Part shown: positions 22,563-34,473 of the stretch, in pieces
Position numbering within the stretch: the first letter of the stretch is position 1
Layout: each line of letters starts with the position of its first letter
DNA from: Strobilurus pachycystidiatus
Lineage: Eukaryota > Basidiomycota > Agaricomycetes > Agaricales > Physalacriaceae
Length of the DNA stretch: 64,000 bases
Assembly: GCA_019915135.1 (NCBI GenBank)
Contig: JAHLMK010000034.1
Location: 118,182 to 182,181 of the forward strand
Reading direction: 5' to 3'
Made by a program: the position numbers and the translations under genes
The notes under the pieces: generated by a model
Databases searched by the model: none
Told to the model about the DNA's origin: nothing
The model's input: only the letters and a program-made list of their open reading frames with translations

Positions 22563-23093
22563 TCACCTCCACCGCAGTACACTTGTCAACCGTTTGTATG
22601 CCTCTTCCGAATTCAGAATTTCGTCGTTTTGCCTCGCATTAGCAGCAGCTGAAATCTCCGATCTCCGAGCCGTTGCCACACCAGGTGATGACAACGAACT
22701 CGAAGACTCGGTCTGATTGCGGCACTCAGATGGCGAAGACACGAAGTCGTCGTCGAATAACAAAGACAGGTCCGACTGAGTTAGAGAAGACTCTTCATGG
22801 CTTGGATGTGTACCACCCAGAGAGCCTGTGGTGTTTGTCAACAAACTCGAACACTCATTATGAGATGGAAAAGAGGACTGAGAGTTGGTCCTGCTTCGAC
22901 GACCATTCCTGTCGTACGAAGACAGGTCTAACTGACTCAGGGTTGACCTGTTCCGAGAATTACGCCAAAGATACCGAGGAGTTTTCTGCGAAGAAGGAGG
23001 ACGGATGGTAGATGCCTCCCACGCGCCACAGAACGCCGCATGGGTCGTACTTACCCATGGATCCGAGGCTCGTAGCAACCTCGTCAACATCAC
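22563..23093 (-). CDS. Ser-rich hypothetical protein
   Basis: A single open frame of 176 codons converges on recombinase-like gene 2, with only 14 bp between the stop codons. The product is hydrophilic and rich in Ser, Arg and Asn, and no domain is recognised. The tail (ISAAANARQNDEILNSEEAY) could be helical. Another minus-strand frame overlaps its 5' end (22960-23163), so its true start is unclear. It may be a real partner gene or only chance. Confidence 0.25.
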   Translation of the reverse strand: MMLTRLLRASDPWVSTTHAAFCGAWEASTIRPPSSQKTPRYLWRNSRNRSTLSQLDLSSYDRNGRRSRTNSQSSFPSHNECSSLLTNTTGSLGGTHPSHEESSLTQSDLSLLFDDDFVSSPSECRNQTESSSSLSSPGVATARRSEISAAANARQNDEILNSEEAYKRLTSVLRWR

Positions 23094-23267
23094 GGGTCCG
23101 AGCGCATATAAGTCGCAGAAAGACTTCGAACGTCATGGCAAGTCCCAAGGACACATTCGCCACGTGGCTCGAGCTCGGGGAAAAAGACAGGCAGCGCGTG
23201 GTAGCGAATGGAAAAACGTCCTGAGTCTTATCTTACACTAGAGTACATCCTGTCACCAACTCGCCGA

Positions 23268-24202
23268 TTACTGATTCTGCACCCTCAACGGCCTCAACCT
23301 CTTCTCCATCTTCTCCAAAATGAATTCCTGCACACACCAATCAATAACCGTTCCGCACCTAGTACCAAAATCGCAAGCACTCACCCGATCAAACGTCTTC
23401 CCAAAACTCTCCCTCTCCATCAACCTCCCAAAATACTCCTTGAACACCCTAAACTTCGGGTCCGTATCCAACGTCTCCAAAAGCTTTTGCCCCTCACCCG
23501 ACTCGTACGCCCCCAAGTCATGGCTCAGCGCCAACTCCATCCGGGCGAAGAACGGCAGCACAGCGACGTCCGCGATCGTGAACTCGTCGCTCACCGCGTA
23601 CTTTTCCCCCCCATTCTGCGCTAACAATACCTGGAGGGATTGGATCGCGGCTAGGACGGGTTCCTTGGATCCTCCGCGTTGGATGAAAGCAGTGTAGGCC
23701 CCGGAGAACTTGGTAGCGAACACGTCGATGAAGAAACGGGCTTTGGCGCGGGTGACGGGGGAAGCGGGGAGGAGGGAGGAGGAGGGGAAGAGGTCCGCGA
23801 TGAACTCGACGAGGATGAGGGATTCGGCGAGTTTGACGGAGGAGGGGGAGGGCTGATCTGCTGGGGTGTCGGGGCCGCCGTAGGCAATCGCTGGTACCTG
23901 CGCATCCGATGAGACGCGATAACCTGGGTATGGCATGGGGACGCACCTTGCTGACGGGGTTAACCTTTGGCGCGTACCATTCAGGCTTGTTGGACAAGTC
24001 GATCTCGTAGCGCGTATATTGCGCGCCGACCTCTGCCAGGGCGATTTCGGTCTAGAGTGAGGTGTCGGTTTTGGTGCTGGGGACGCAAAGCAGTCTTACT
24101 CGATGGGCGTAGGGGCATTGCTGGTTTGACGAGTAAGCATCTGGGCGTGCTGCCGTGGTAGAATGTCACCTTCGCGGTATAAAGGGTGATTTGTTCGGGC
24201 AT
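23268..24202 (-). CDS. Glutathione S-transferase (Ure2p/omega-like)
   Basis: Conjugates or reduces substrates with glutathione; probably cytosolic detoxification. On the minus strand exons 24202-24170, 24120-24100 (a 21 nt micro-exon), 24051-23947, 23897-23385 and 23327-23268 join cleanly into 243 residues. The N-terminal thioredoxin-fold domain begins MPEQITLYTA and has C13 in KQCPYAHR, the position used by Cys-type (omega, Ure2p-like) GSTs, followed by SKVPAIAYGG (cis-Pro) and KLAESLILVEFI (the Glu-Ser pair that grips glutathione). The C-terminal helical domain includes FTIADVAVLPFFARM. Length and order fit the family. It appears intact and is among the best-supported genes in the window. 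Confidence 0.9.
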
Positions 24203-24534
24203 GGTAGCAGCAAGGGAGAGGATGGGCTGGCACGAGAATCGTGAGTTTTGTAGTGGTGGTGCGAGGGAAGATTGGCTAGGTTGCCGTCATAAAGGCGTTA
24301 TCGCTTCTCACTGCATGAATAAGCACTGGCCAGATGACAGACACGCTCAGCTCATCCACTCACACGGTGTCCACAGGCGGTGTGCTGGGCCATAATAACT
24401 GTCTGCATCTCGACAATGGGGCAGGTTACGTTGAAGAATGACGGCGGAAGGCCAGGAGCGGCATTCGGCCCGAACACCAGGATCAAAATGAGTCGGCATA
24501 TCGACACTCCGTCCAGCGTTTCTTGTCCAAAACC
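24203..24534. other. Intergenic, promoter side of the GST gene
   Basis: No gene is seen. Reading leftwards this is the upstream region of the glutathione transferase gene. It contains no obvious TATA box close to the start codon. Confidence 0.4.
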
Positions 24535-25608
24535 TCATTTGAAGGCGTACCTGGGCCGACAGCTTTGCGCATTCGCGGTGGGGGCCGCATCGATGCACTG
24601 TCTGGTTGAACTTTTAGTCATATCTTTGCTATGAGAAATCACAGCATATTCGCCGGTTGTGTCGCAACACATTTTGGTGCGTCCATCGAACAGTGGGACA
24701 GATGAAGAAATAATTTGAGATTCAATGGGCTTCTGGAAGCGATCAATGAACGACAGGCTGTGGGAGGTAAAAACGAAGAGTAGAAATTGTAGAGTTCTGT
24801 AGGACTCGTCCTCCCTGTATACCCTAGCTGCGAAAGATCTCCTTTCATTCGAAGGAACACCGACATAACGAACAAGATGAGGGTAGGCGAAGAGTCCCAG
24901 AGATGTGATCATTAATGGGAGTAATGCTTGGTTTTCAGACCAGAAACCCGTGGGAGCCGTAGGGTTAGGAACATTCAATCGCGATTCACAGAGCTCCCGT
25001 ATCGATCGTCGTCGTGTTTCGCGGATGGGGTGGAATATGGCGCATCAAAACTTGGCGATACTCGAAATGCTCTGTACGAACGCTTCCCGAGCAATACGTG
25101 TCAAAAGAAATGATGCCGACTCTGTGCGAGCGGCGCGACGAAACAGTGCTTCCCACGACAGTTCATGGTCGCTCAGAATGAGATCATGTATAGGGATGAC
25201 GAGGAGAAGATAAACAAGGTTAAGACTGGCAGCTGCAAACAAATCGTCATATGCACGAACGAGACAGCGCAAGGACGAAGCATGCGGGTGAAGGGCAGAG
25301 GATACAACACCCGTGACCCGTGGTATCGGGACTAAAAACACAGTCTGCAAAAATAAGAAGTTCCGTCGTCTGGTCCATCGCGAGGGAGGCTCAAGTAGCG
25401 AGATGCGACCATACGCTGTGAGCACAAACAACGAGAGCGTCAGAGAAGCAGCGCTGCGAGTAGGAGAGGCTGGAGGGTGTGCTAATCGTATGAATGACAA
25501 AAGAGGACGGATTTCTCTAGCACGGCAGCTATTCGTGGGTCCAGACGGAGGCAGACAGAGCGGAGATGTTACGACATGACCGTCAAGTGTACGCCCACCT
25601 GCCCGCAT
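24535..25608 (-). pseudogene. Multi-pass membrane protein frame with one internal stop
   Basis: Two open frames lie in the same register and are separated by a single TGA at 25045-25047. Joined, they span about 357 codons. Hydrophobic stretches suit membrane helices (AASLTLSLFVLTAYGRI, NFLFLQTVFLVPI, LNLVYLLLVIPIHDLIL, ALLPLMITSLGLFAYPHLV, LQFLLFVF). After the stop the frame continues with an Arg-rich segment (RETRRRSIRELCESRLNVPN). I do not recognise the family with confidence; the layout brings the nucleoporin Ndc1 to mind, but that is a guess. A short unseen intron could also remove the stop, although no good donor and acceptor pair is evident around it. Confidence 0.4.
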
Positions 25609-27183
25609 AGATGATGAACGCGAACTGGCTTGTTGTATGGCACGAAAGGGGGATGTATCTTTCGGGATTTTGGATGTGAATGGCGTAGCTTCGGGGTGTC
25701 TCTGTGACCAACAGGGTTCGAAGGGTCATGAATTGGGGCAGATTGGGGGCGAACCAGATGTATGAGGCCTAGGGACATTTATGCTAAGCCCAAATACGCC
25801 GCCGAGAACGCCGCCGAGAACGCTGGAGACGCACCTGCTCGTCGCTAGTCACGGACCGATTATAGCCATACATTAGCAATTCGTCCCAGCTCCGTCCAGG
25901 ACGGATGCGATGGGGGTGGAGTTGACAGGGATTCTGAACATGTGGGAGGGAGGCACGGTGTGACTATAATCTGGTGCGCATCCGGGTCCTGGTTGCATGT
26001 GAATTTGAATCACGTGCCGACGCGTATCCAATATTTGGCTCGGTTGTTTGTTGATGCGCTGCACCCTATTTCAGCTCTGTGCCCTTGCCTCACTCTCTCT
26101 CTTCTACCCCCACCATCTGCTTATGAGCACCGACTGCGAACCGGAAGTGGAGAACCCGGACACACGGGCTAGTGTTCCTCTTCGGAGGGGCCCTCCTCAA
26201 GCTTCCAGGCTTGTTCACCCGCCCGCGCACGTTCCCTCTGTCCGGTTGCTGCAGTGGCGCCTTCCATGCGACGTAACCATGCCGAAAAGGCTGGCCTATG
26301 CTGTTGCCTAGGTCTTGTCGCTGCGGTTTGCTGGCGGTTTTGTGTGGGGGTCCGACAGTGCCAGCGGAGCTCTGGTCAAAATGTATATATTGTACTACCT
26401 AGTTACTACGTGGCAGTATGTATGGGGTGGATGCCAGCGGTCAGCCGCCGTCGTCCGAGTGGTGGCTGTAGGCGTGATGACGACGGCGCGGATGTGTGTG
26501 GTGGACGCGGGCCTGAGCAGCGCGGGCGTCAGCGGTGGACGCGAGTGGGTGTGAGCGCGGGCCTGAGGATAACGGAAGCGGCGGGCGCAACGACGTGAGC
26601 GGGGGAGCGTGATGACGGACGGGTCGGCAAAATGGTTGAGGAAGGCAGAGGATGGCGGGCTGGGCATCCTGGTGCTGGGTGGGCCAAGTCCACTGGATTG
26701 GAGGTGTCAGAAAAAAGCTGAAAGATGAAGATCACGAAAGATGAAGATCACTCACCTAGCAGCCCCCCAACACGCTATCCGCCACCTACTTCTGTCCCAT
26801 CTCATACCGCGCCCACTTGCCGTCGTCGTTGGGCGTGCGCTCGCCGTCGTCGTCGGGCGTGATCGGTTGAGCGGGAAGACGCTGCCCGCGCAGGGCGTTC
26901 GAGCCTCGAGTACGACGACGCCGTCGGTTGTCAGCGCAGAGCACCCGGGATGATAAATCCTGTGGGTGGAGAGACGGAGAGAGGGTGGAGGTTGGACATC
27001 TGATCGAGCCACGCGAGCGCAGTCCGGTGATTTCCGACCGCACATCGGATCACATACGGCAGTAGCGGCAATGCGGCAAAGCGATCTCAAAGCTTCGCAA
27101 TCGATGCGCCTGTTTGCTGGGTCTCGCTCGACTTCAAGGGCATCGGACGACAAATAATTAGAGTAGTACATGTAAAATACCAT
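25609..27183. other. Intergenic, no supported gene
   Basis: Short frames on both strands at 26040-27180 show no motif. The 26420-26600 stretch is rich in GCGG and GTGG words and gives Gly/Val/Arg frames on the plus strand. Nothing else is seen. Confidence 0.4.
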
Positions 27184-28383
27184 TCATGTAAAGACATCCT
27201 CATCCACTATGTTTAATCTTCTTCCTGTCCGTGTCTCTATCGCTGTGGAGTGTGATGTCCTATAGACTCGGGAGCGTCTCGGTGTACTTGTTGGAGACTG
27301 GCTCGGATTTTCGCCGCAGGGGTATTCTAGATCGACCTATCATGTTTTGTGTCAGTACAAGAAGTGGGGATGGCATGGTATGCAAACCGGAGTCAACAGA
27401 TCATCTTCGACGATGTGACGAAGCATGAAGCGGATGTGAGTGCCCATATGGTTCTGACGGTCCGGTGCACTCATAATTTTGCCACAGATCCGGCATGGAC
27501 GACGCGCATCCTTGTCAATAGGTGGCGTGACATCGGGGAGACAGTGTTGAATGTAGAGAAGCTCCGTCGAGTCTAGGTATTCGAGTCAATTGTAAGCACC
27601 AACATTAGAAGCATACCATACCTGGTTTTGGCATATAAGCCTCGAGGTCGAGGAGACGGTTAAGGCTTGCAATTCGTTTGTGGGTGCGTTTGAGGGATTT
27701 GATACAGTTCAGCTTCTAGAGTCACGTTAGCAAGCTGCTTAGAGCCTTACTTAGAATGAAGTCTTACCTTGAGTTGCTCGTTCTCGAGCTGTAGCGCAAC
27801 AGCGTCGAATTTCTTTTCAAGTTGAGCCTTGCTGAGAGTCGTGATTGACTTCTTGCTCGCCGGCTTCCGCGCGCGATCCGCAATGAGCGCGATGTCGTGT
27901 TCCAGCCCAGCGCATGCAGAGCAAGACTCCCAATGGCCATCGCGTAATACTTTGGAACAACGCGTTGAGCGGACACGGATGTATGATGCGACGACGTCGA
28001 CCGAGAGCAGCGAATAGCCAGGTCGTGACCGAGAATCGGGATCGTGTATGCCAGCAGGGTAGGTGGTCATCGGAGACCCCAAACTCCAGCTGTAGCTTGC
28101 GCCGGGGCATGGCTGGACAGTGGGTGTCGCGTCCGTGTGACATCTGGAGCGTATCCGCAGTGAGCTGGGTGTCGGTGAACCGGTTGCGCTGTTTCTTGGC
28201 CCATACCGCAGACCGCGACTGGCCCAGTGTGCGAGGCAATTTGAAGCCATTATCGACTGCAGTGAGAGGCGCGTCGTGATCGCTATCACAGCAAGATTCG
28301 TCGTCGGAAGATAATGATAATTCGCTGGGAGCGCGACTAGTCGCAGCTTCCGAGTCGCTTTCAACAGCATAGTGAGTGTCCAC
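27184..28383 (-). pseudogene. Zinc-finger / coiled-coil protein remnant, function unknown
   Basis: On the minus strand, a first frame starting MDTHYAVESDSEA is acidic and Ser-rich. A second frame carries RSTRCSKVLRDGHWESC and SACAGL, a compact Cys cluster, then a coiled coil (LSKAQLEKKFDAVALQLENE). The reading continues across short introns into LNCIKSLKRTHKRIASLNRL, then CRICGKIMSAPDRQNHMGTH, a C2H2-like finger, and stops soon after YPCGENPS. The two first frames do not join at an obvious intron, which suggests a frameshift, and the C-terminus looks short. I think it belongs to an agaric-specific repeated family, but I cannot name it. Confidence 0.45.
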
Positions 28384-29557
28384 AATGACCGAGGCAGCAT
28401 CAGCTGAGAGCTTCGGCGCTTTGCTTGGCTGCCTTTGGCTAAAATTTGATAAAAACTATTTTTGTTACAATATATCCGCCACAGTCGAGTGGGATTTCCC
28501 CGTAGCCGTCGTTGATAGGAACCCCAGGCACGCCACGCACTCCTTGCCGAGAGCTTGAGAAGAACTAGCATTTGCGACATGCCATCGTGAGCGTGCATTA
28601 CTGAAGTTATCCATCAGGGACCATCCACGTACTCGTTTGGTTTCGGGGTCCCGTAGTGCAGTGACGACATTGATCGACAGCTTCTGTCAATCAAGACTGT
28701 GGGAAGAGAAGTTCCGACATTCCGCTCATCGCCTTTAACAGCGGTCGGCCTCACAGTGCACCTTTCAGTTCTGGAAGAGCTCCCAGTGTTGGCACATAGA
28801 GCCATGTCAGAATAAACCTCCAAGAGACTCCTGACTCTCAAAACACCAGAAATCCCAGTGCCCGCCATGCCGCAGATGAGTCCGGGACATTGGGCTGGCG
28901 AGGGCGGGGGTGAGGATTGGGTGAGGATTGATTCGCGCGAAATCCATATCCTATTATCTGTGACATGACATCTGGAATTGATGAAGACCAATTTGGAACC
29001 CTAGCTACATCATCGCACGGTAGAGCACGCGTACAATGTACATAGCTCCATTTGCCAATGGACTAGCAGGAACTGTATCCGAAGTTGAGACGTAAGTACT
29101 AGCGTACTTTCTGATGAACCTTGCCGGGATCATTTCGGTAGGCCGAGGGTGTAGGAGATTATGTTAATTGGCCTTCCAAGATTCTCAAGCCCTCCGACAC
29201 CCCAACGTGTTTGCCGCTTTAGATCTAGTCAAATGTGATTGATCAAAGCTTCGTCTGAGTCATTGTCATATCCTCCTACACCTCGCCTCAATGAAACAAA
29301 CTCGGCAGAATGTCGTACGGTAAGTGTACTGGCAGCGCATCGTAGCTTCGACCGGGTACTTCCTGTTGCACGACGACTGAGTACCCTTTGAGTGGTTGTA
29401 GTACGTATTGCTTGATCTTTACGCGTTATATCCTCAGTCTACGCTCTCTTCGATCCTGAGATGTAGGTTTCAGAACGGTACTTAAATACTCTTGGCCATC
29501 GCTGTCGCTCAATTTGAGAACCTTTGAAACCCTCCTCACCAGTACCATCCCCACGCT
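28384..29557. other. Intergenic; promoter of small gene at right edge
   Basis: No coding signal is supported in 28384-29450. Just before the next gene, TACTTAAATACTC near 29480 is TATA-like, about 75 bp ahead of the start codon, followed by a pyrimidine-rich leader. This suits a compact fungal promoter. Confidence 0.4.
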
Positions 29558-29899
29558 ATGACTTTGATCAATCACATTATCGTCTGTTTCGTCACCCGCT
29601 ACCGTCTGTCTGACCCTGATGGCTACTTCCAGATTGACGATCGTGTGTTCTACATAAATACAAAGATGCAGATCGTCTATGGCGTAGTCACGGCCATCGG
29701 TGTCGTAGAGGTGTGTATTACCTTACTCGACGGGATTTCCCCTCAATAATTCTTTTTCTCAGGGCGCAGGCATGTGCGTAATCATACAACCCGATGGAGC
29801 TGGCTCCCAGCCAATAACCTTGCCGTGAGTCAACAACTATCAGAGTTGCGCCTTCATTCATACTCTAGTAGAATTTCTGCAGTCACACGTGCAATGTAA
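29558..29899 (+). CDS. Small barrel-like protein, function unknown
   Basis: Three short exons give about 80 residues. After a hydrophobic start the core reads FQIDDRVFYINTKMQIVYG, then VVTAIGVVE, an intron (GTGTGT to CTCAG at 29711-29762), MCVIIQPDGAGSQPITLP, a second intron, and SAVTRAM with a stop at 29897. The alternation of hydrophobic residues with Gly and Asp, and the D-R-V-F-Y pattern, resembles small SH3- or Tudor-like barrels, but that is inference. The N-terminal 25 residues may be changed by another intron ending at CTTCCAG before ATTGACGAT. A TATA-like element lies upstream. Confidence 0.5.
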
Positions 29900-31265
29900 T
29901 CGCTATCTCTGACTGTTAAACTCGTTGCCGCAACTGTCGTTCTTTGTATCATATGTGGGCACGGACACGGATGCTAACCTCTGTGATGGAAGGGTGATTA
30001 GTCTATCTTAAAATGCACAGTGTCCGAATATTGTCAAACAATGTGCCTTAGAAGTTTCACACAGTCAAAATAAATGATCGTACTCAATCCGAGTTCCACC
30101 GTACTTATTGCCAGAATGAATTGGAACACGGCTCATACGCGTAATACCTACCCTTGCTGTACTCTATTTAATGGGCACAATGCAAGGATTTGTTGAGAGA
30201 GTCAGCATGTGTTTCCTCCTCCATATAGCCGATCAATATTCATGCACGCACGTCGTCGTCACAAAGCGCCAGAGAGTAAGCAGCCTCATTCCTATCATGC
30301 TTGTAGCTATGACCTACCATCTTTCTGTACAGGTCGATTGCAATAAGCAGTTCTGTCGGTATAGCGCGTCACATTTGGACTGGAGGCACAACTGTCTACG
30401 CAGTTGTGCACAACAGTCAGTTCCTTCCCTTCGTCATTTGTTTTTATGCTAAACATTTATCTCCCCAGTCTGAATGAAGAGCAGACTATGATCATGAATA
30501 CCATTCTCAGGGCATGTGATACCTGTCGCTACCCACCTACGTGATAGTGCACTGCTGTAGCAGTGCGACTTGGATCGCACATCACCGCACGCCCTCATGT
30601 TCATCACTCCGGTATCATGCCCGCAGTTCTTGCCCCATTGCAATCCACATTTAGCCCGTATCGCTATTATTCTGTACAACAATTCTCTCTTCTATTTCTC
30701 CCTACCGTTCGTCTCGTGTTGCTTATTCCGTATATCTCCCATTACTTCAAATGTATTAGTGTAGACACCTACTCTCCACTATCTACATCTATATCCCAAT
30801 TGACAGCGTACCAAATCGATTGCAACTGCTACAGGTTGGTTGCAGGTCTACTGACATGCACCCCGCCCAGATCCGGCTGGAAGCCCATGACTACAATGTG
30901 CTGACATCGGTGCTTGCAACCGCAATTACTAGTCAAACGACTTGCGTTAAGTGCCAGTCAGGAGGCTTCGTGAACAGTTGCGCACCATCTCAGAAGCTTG
31001 CGCAACCACTCGCACAACTACTCGCGTCCCCGCACGTTGGGCTCGAGCAACCACTAGCGCATGTAAGCGCAACTCAAGGTGCTCTTTCAATGTCAACAAA
31101 TTTTATTGCATAGGTTTAAGTGACTGTAGTAGTACTGTTAATGTGAAGACGCATGACACGTAAGTCCTTGTCCTTCTCACAAAAAGGTTCTCAAGCGATG
31201 TCCTTCCCCCGCGTGAAATACGATCAAGAAACCGCCTGATCGGGAACGACCAGCAGAGCCCGACC
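29900..31265. other. Intergenic, no supported gene
   Basis: Short plus-strand frames (30171-30452, 30563-30904, 30820-31113) show no motif. The 30980-31070 stretch has loosely repeated TTGCGCAACCACTCGCAC-like words. The right end is the 3' flank of the WOPR-type gene on the minus strand. Confidence 0.4.
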
Positions 31266-32387
31266 TCACGTGGTGCTGGGTCCCGGGGCGGAAGTACGCT
31301 GTGGAACCGAGTGGGTGGGCTGTTGGTGGGGAGGTGAAGAGAGTATGAAAGCGGTGTTGGGATGTGGGTGCGAGGTGGGCCAAGACGGCACTGGTGAATA
31401 GATGATTGAATCATTCTGGATGAGGTTGTCGACTGGGAATTGAGTGTACAGTTGCGGTGGGCGTTCAGGGGTATAAGGGAGTAAGGAAGGAACCACAACA
31501 TCGGGGTGGGCACGTTGGATCAATGATAATGGGGACGATTGCCGCCGGATAGGCATGAACTCTACACGGGAGTACGGCAAGGGAGGGGAGTTGGATCTGT
31601 TTGGTTTGACGCGACGAGTAGCCGGGTATTCGTTGTCAGGGACTACTAGATTGGCCAGCGCGGGAATGTCGTTGATAGAGCAAAGGCCCGCGTTGTCCAG
31701 TTCATTGTCCATATAGTATGAGACTGTGCAAAGTGTGATAAGTACGCGCCGAAGTCTGAGTAACCAGGGTCACCAAGATGCCACTTGGTATGCGAGTCCT
31801 TCCAAACCACGTAGGTTTGTTTGCTGAGTCGCGGACGACGAGCTGTTTCACTTTGCGACCTATGAGCCGTTAAGCAGTTCTGGTATAACATCAAGAGACA
31901 AAACTGGCCGGTTTACACGAGAAAACAAGACGTCGTCGTGCTTTTCCGTATATCTTAAAAAACCCTAGGAAACGATGAACTCTTTCAAATTACGAAGGAA
32001 GTTTTTGCGGAGAAACTTACCGTGTCCCTCATCTGCCGAACAGGTTCCCACTTTCTTCCTGTCGACATAGTATGGTGAGGGTAAGTGCCATAGGGAGGGG
32101 ATCGAAACCAACCGTCGGTCCACCTCTCGATGGCATCCTGCGAAGAACTATCAGGACTTCTGAATCAAACTAGAAAGTTCGCATCATCTCACTTTGTGCC
32201 ATTTGGTGCTTGCCACTTGCTGCTCCCAGACGTAAACGTCCCCCGGCGCGATCAATTTCTTTTCCTCCTCATTCAGGCGCCGGCTCGTAATCATATGTAG
32301 GCGATTTGTCGCCACAGCATGGAACATGACATTTGCGTCGGATGCAGTGTGGATGCGAAGTTGGGAACAGGTTTTTCTGTGAAGCAT
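31266..32387 (-). CDS. Gti1/Pac2 (WOPR) family transcription regulator, core partly altered
   Basis: WOPR proteins are fungal DNA-binding regulators of morphology and development. The N-terminal half-domain is clear: LRIHTASDANVMFHAVATNR, then SRRLNEEEKKLIAPGDVYVW. After an intron, AIERWTDG matches the conserved RWTDG. A later exon holds LSKQTYVVWKDSHTKWHL, the usual second half-domain, followed by SYYMDNELDNA and a Pro/Ser-rich tail to the stop at 31266. The segment after RWTDG does not show the usual W-S-x-S-R and F-x-x-Y pattern in this frame, while another frame gives SPYYVDRKKV, so small indels may have damaged the core. The gene could be a recent pseudogene or my exon choice may be wrong there. 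Confidence 0.65.
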
Positions 32388-34473
32388 GGCAGGAAGAGCG
32401 ACCGAATGTTAGAGACGTGCGGGACGTAGGTGGATGTATCCAAACGCGTCATCTATATATAGCATTGATTCACTGCAGTCAAGATCGACCTCAAGGCCGG
32501 GCGTTGGAATGCCGCACTTCTCTTACCGATGTTGAGTATGCCGCCTCATTGATCACAATCCCAGTCCATTCTGGGTAAGATGTCAATGATACCTGTGTGA
32601 TGATATCTGCAAGTGAAAGACTGGGCCCTTGGTCAAAGGGGAGAACAGGCCGGCTGCGCGGAACCGTGCCGCGAAGACGGTGCTCCTGGATGTCCAGCGT
32701 GCAGCCGTAAGATTACGACCAAGGGCAGTGAACCACGGCACATGCACTGTCCCAGTGGATGAGATGTCGGAAAGCGGCCCGGTGCATATCCTGCGGCAGT
32801 GTCAGCAGGACAAACAGCTGTGAGATATGGAAATACCCGAGAGAACGATCAGAACGCAGTCATGTCCCCGCTTGCTGACACGCCATGACACGGGAGCGGA
32901 TTGAGGCGTAAACCTTATGATCCGCAGTAATCCATTCAATTTAGTCCTTGTTTGGAAGTCGCAACGCAATATTCATTCAAGCTCGCCCTGGATCGAAATT
33001 TCTTGACAATATGGGGCATAGAAGAATGACACGGATGCGACGACGCTGCAATCAATGACACCATCACAGTAGAAGAGCCGGTATGTACGGCTGGTGACTG
33101 AATTCATCTCGTGTTACAGTCCGCTTTACCTTCTGCCATGTCAACGGGCATCACCGGACACGGTGACTTGGAGCTATTCAATCACCGCATGGCCAAGTGA
33201 GGCCCTCGGCTATCGTGGATCACATCTTTGAAGTGGCACATGCAAGTTGAGGGCGAGCCAGCTCGCTTACTCAGCTGATCTGTTACACTCTATACTACTT
33301 AAATGGCTATTCTAGTTCACATAAGGCTATTCCACCGCCCGAACGATTCCCTGAGTAGGCCGCGCCGCATCAGTCTGGAAAATGGCCCGGAAAGCATCCA
33401 CGGGGCTTTGCGCGTGTTCATAGCCCCAGCGATGATTCTATAAAGGAGTGTTTCCGGTCTCCACCGACGCACCCGCCATTGTCGACTGAGTAGGCCTCTC
33501 CCACGGAAGGAAATTGTCAGGGTGACCGCAACATGCTGACGTACCCCTACGGGCCAGTCTGAAAAGCACGAGCAACAGAAGCCTGTTCAGTGTTGAGAAT
33601 GACTCTGAGAGCTAATTTGTATTCTCGCTCCACTGTCAGACACCCACACGGTCCTACCAGATGGGCACCATACATGCGCCACACTTTGTTTACTCACGGG
33701 ACACCCTCAGACCGTGTTGGAACAAATTGAAATATGATTCACACGAGTATCTACATTCAAATAGGGAAGTTACATGTTGGGCTCGGGGCGACGTCTGAGC
33801 AATACAGGTGCTAGGTGTTCGCATCGGCGCGTGTGAGGCAACATTGCAGTGGGGATGCAGACAAGTCAGGCAGGCCAGGTTGGGTGGATCTAGGTATGTA
33901 TAAGGCATGGAAAAGTCGTCCCGGTCGAGAGTGCCACCATGCGGGGGGGTGGCCTGCAGAGCAGGGAGCGATTGCCAACATCGTCGCCGGCCGGCGACTT
34001 GGATTGAGCACGTGACGACCCAAAATTAACGGGTCCTCCTCCGCGCTCTATGTATGCTCACGTCGTAGCTCCTGCTCCGCATTTCCTGCCCCGTTATGTA
34101 ACACAAGCATTATCATGTCAATGGGCATGATGTACATTGGGGTGCATAATGCGGAGTGGGGAAAATGGGGGTGGTGAGCGTATGCGGGAGCGGGAGCGGT
34201 GGCGGTGATGAGGTGGGGAGGCAGGTGCTGGAGAGTTAGTCGGATTCGGTTGAGCGTTGTTCTGAGAATCGTTACCTGGCAGGTAATGAATCTAGCACCA
34301 CGTAGCAAATCAGCAGAAAGTATATGGCATGCACCAGTTTCCGTGTCGAGTTGCCGCCCCTGTACGCGCTCCGGTGCCCCACACGGCTCTCTGCGCCCTC
34401 GCTCTGTTCGGAACTCCAAATCCCGTGAAAGTCCGGGACTGAAATCGACTGCCGTCCGCACTCGTCGCCGCCG
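32388..34473. other. Intergenic, no supported gene
   Basis: The stretch from 32,400 to 34,470 has only short frames without motifs. The first 200 bp are the upstream side of the WOPR-type gene. The rest appears unstructured to my reading. Confidence 0.4.

Noticed and set aside
24535..25608. Naming the interrupted membrane protein Ndc1
   Set aside because: Only the general layout of membrane helices suggests it. No diagnostic motif was seen, so the name was not used.
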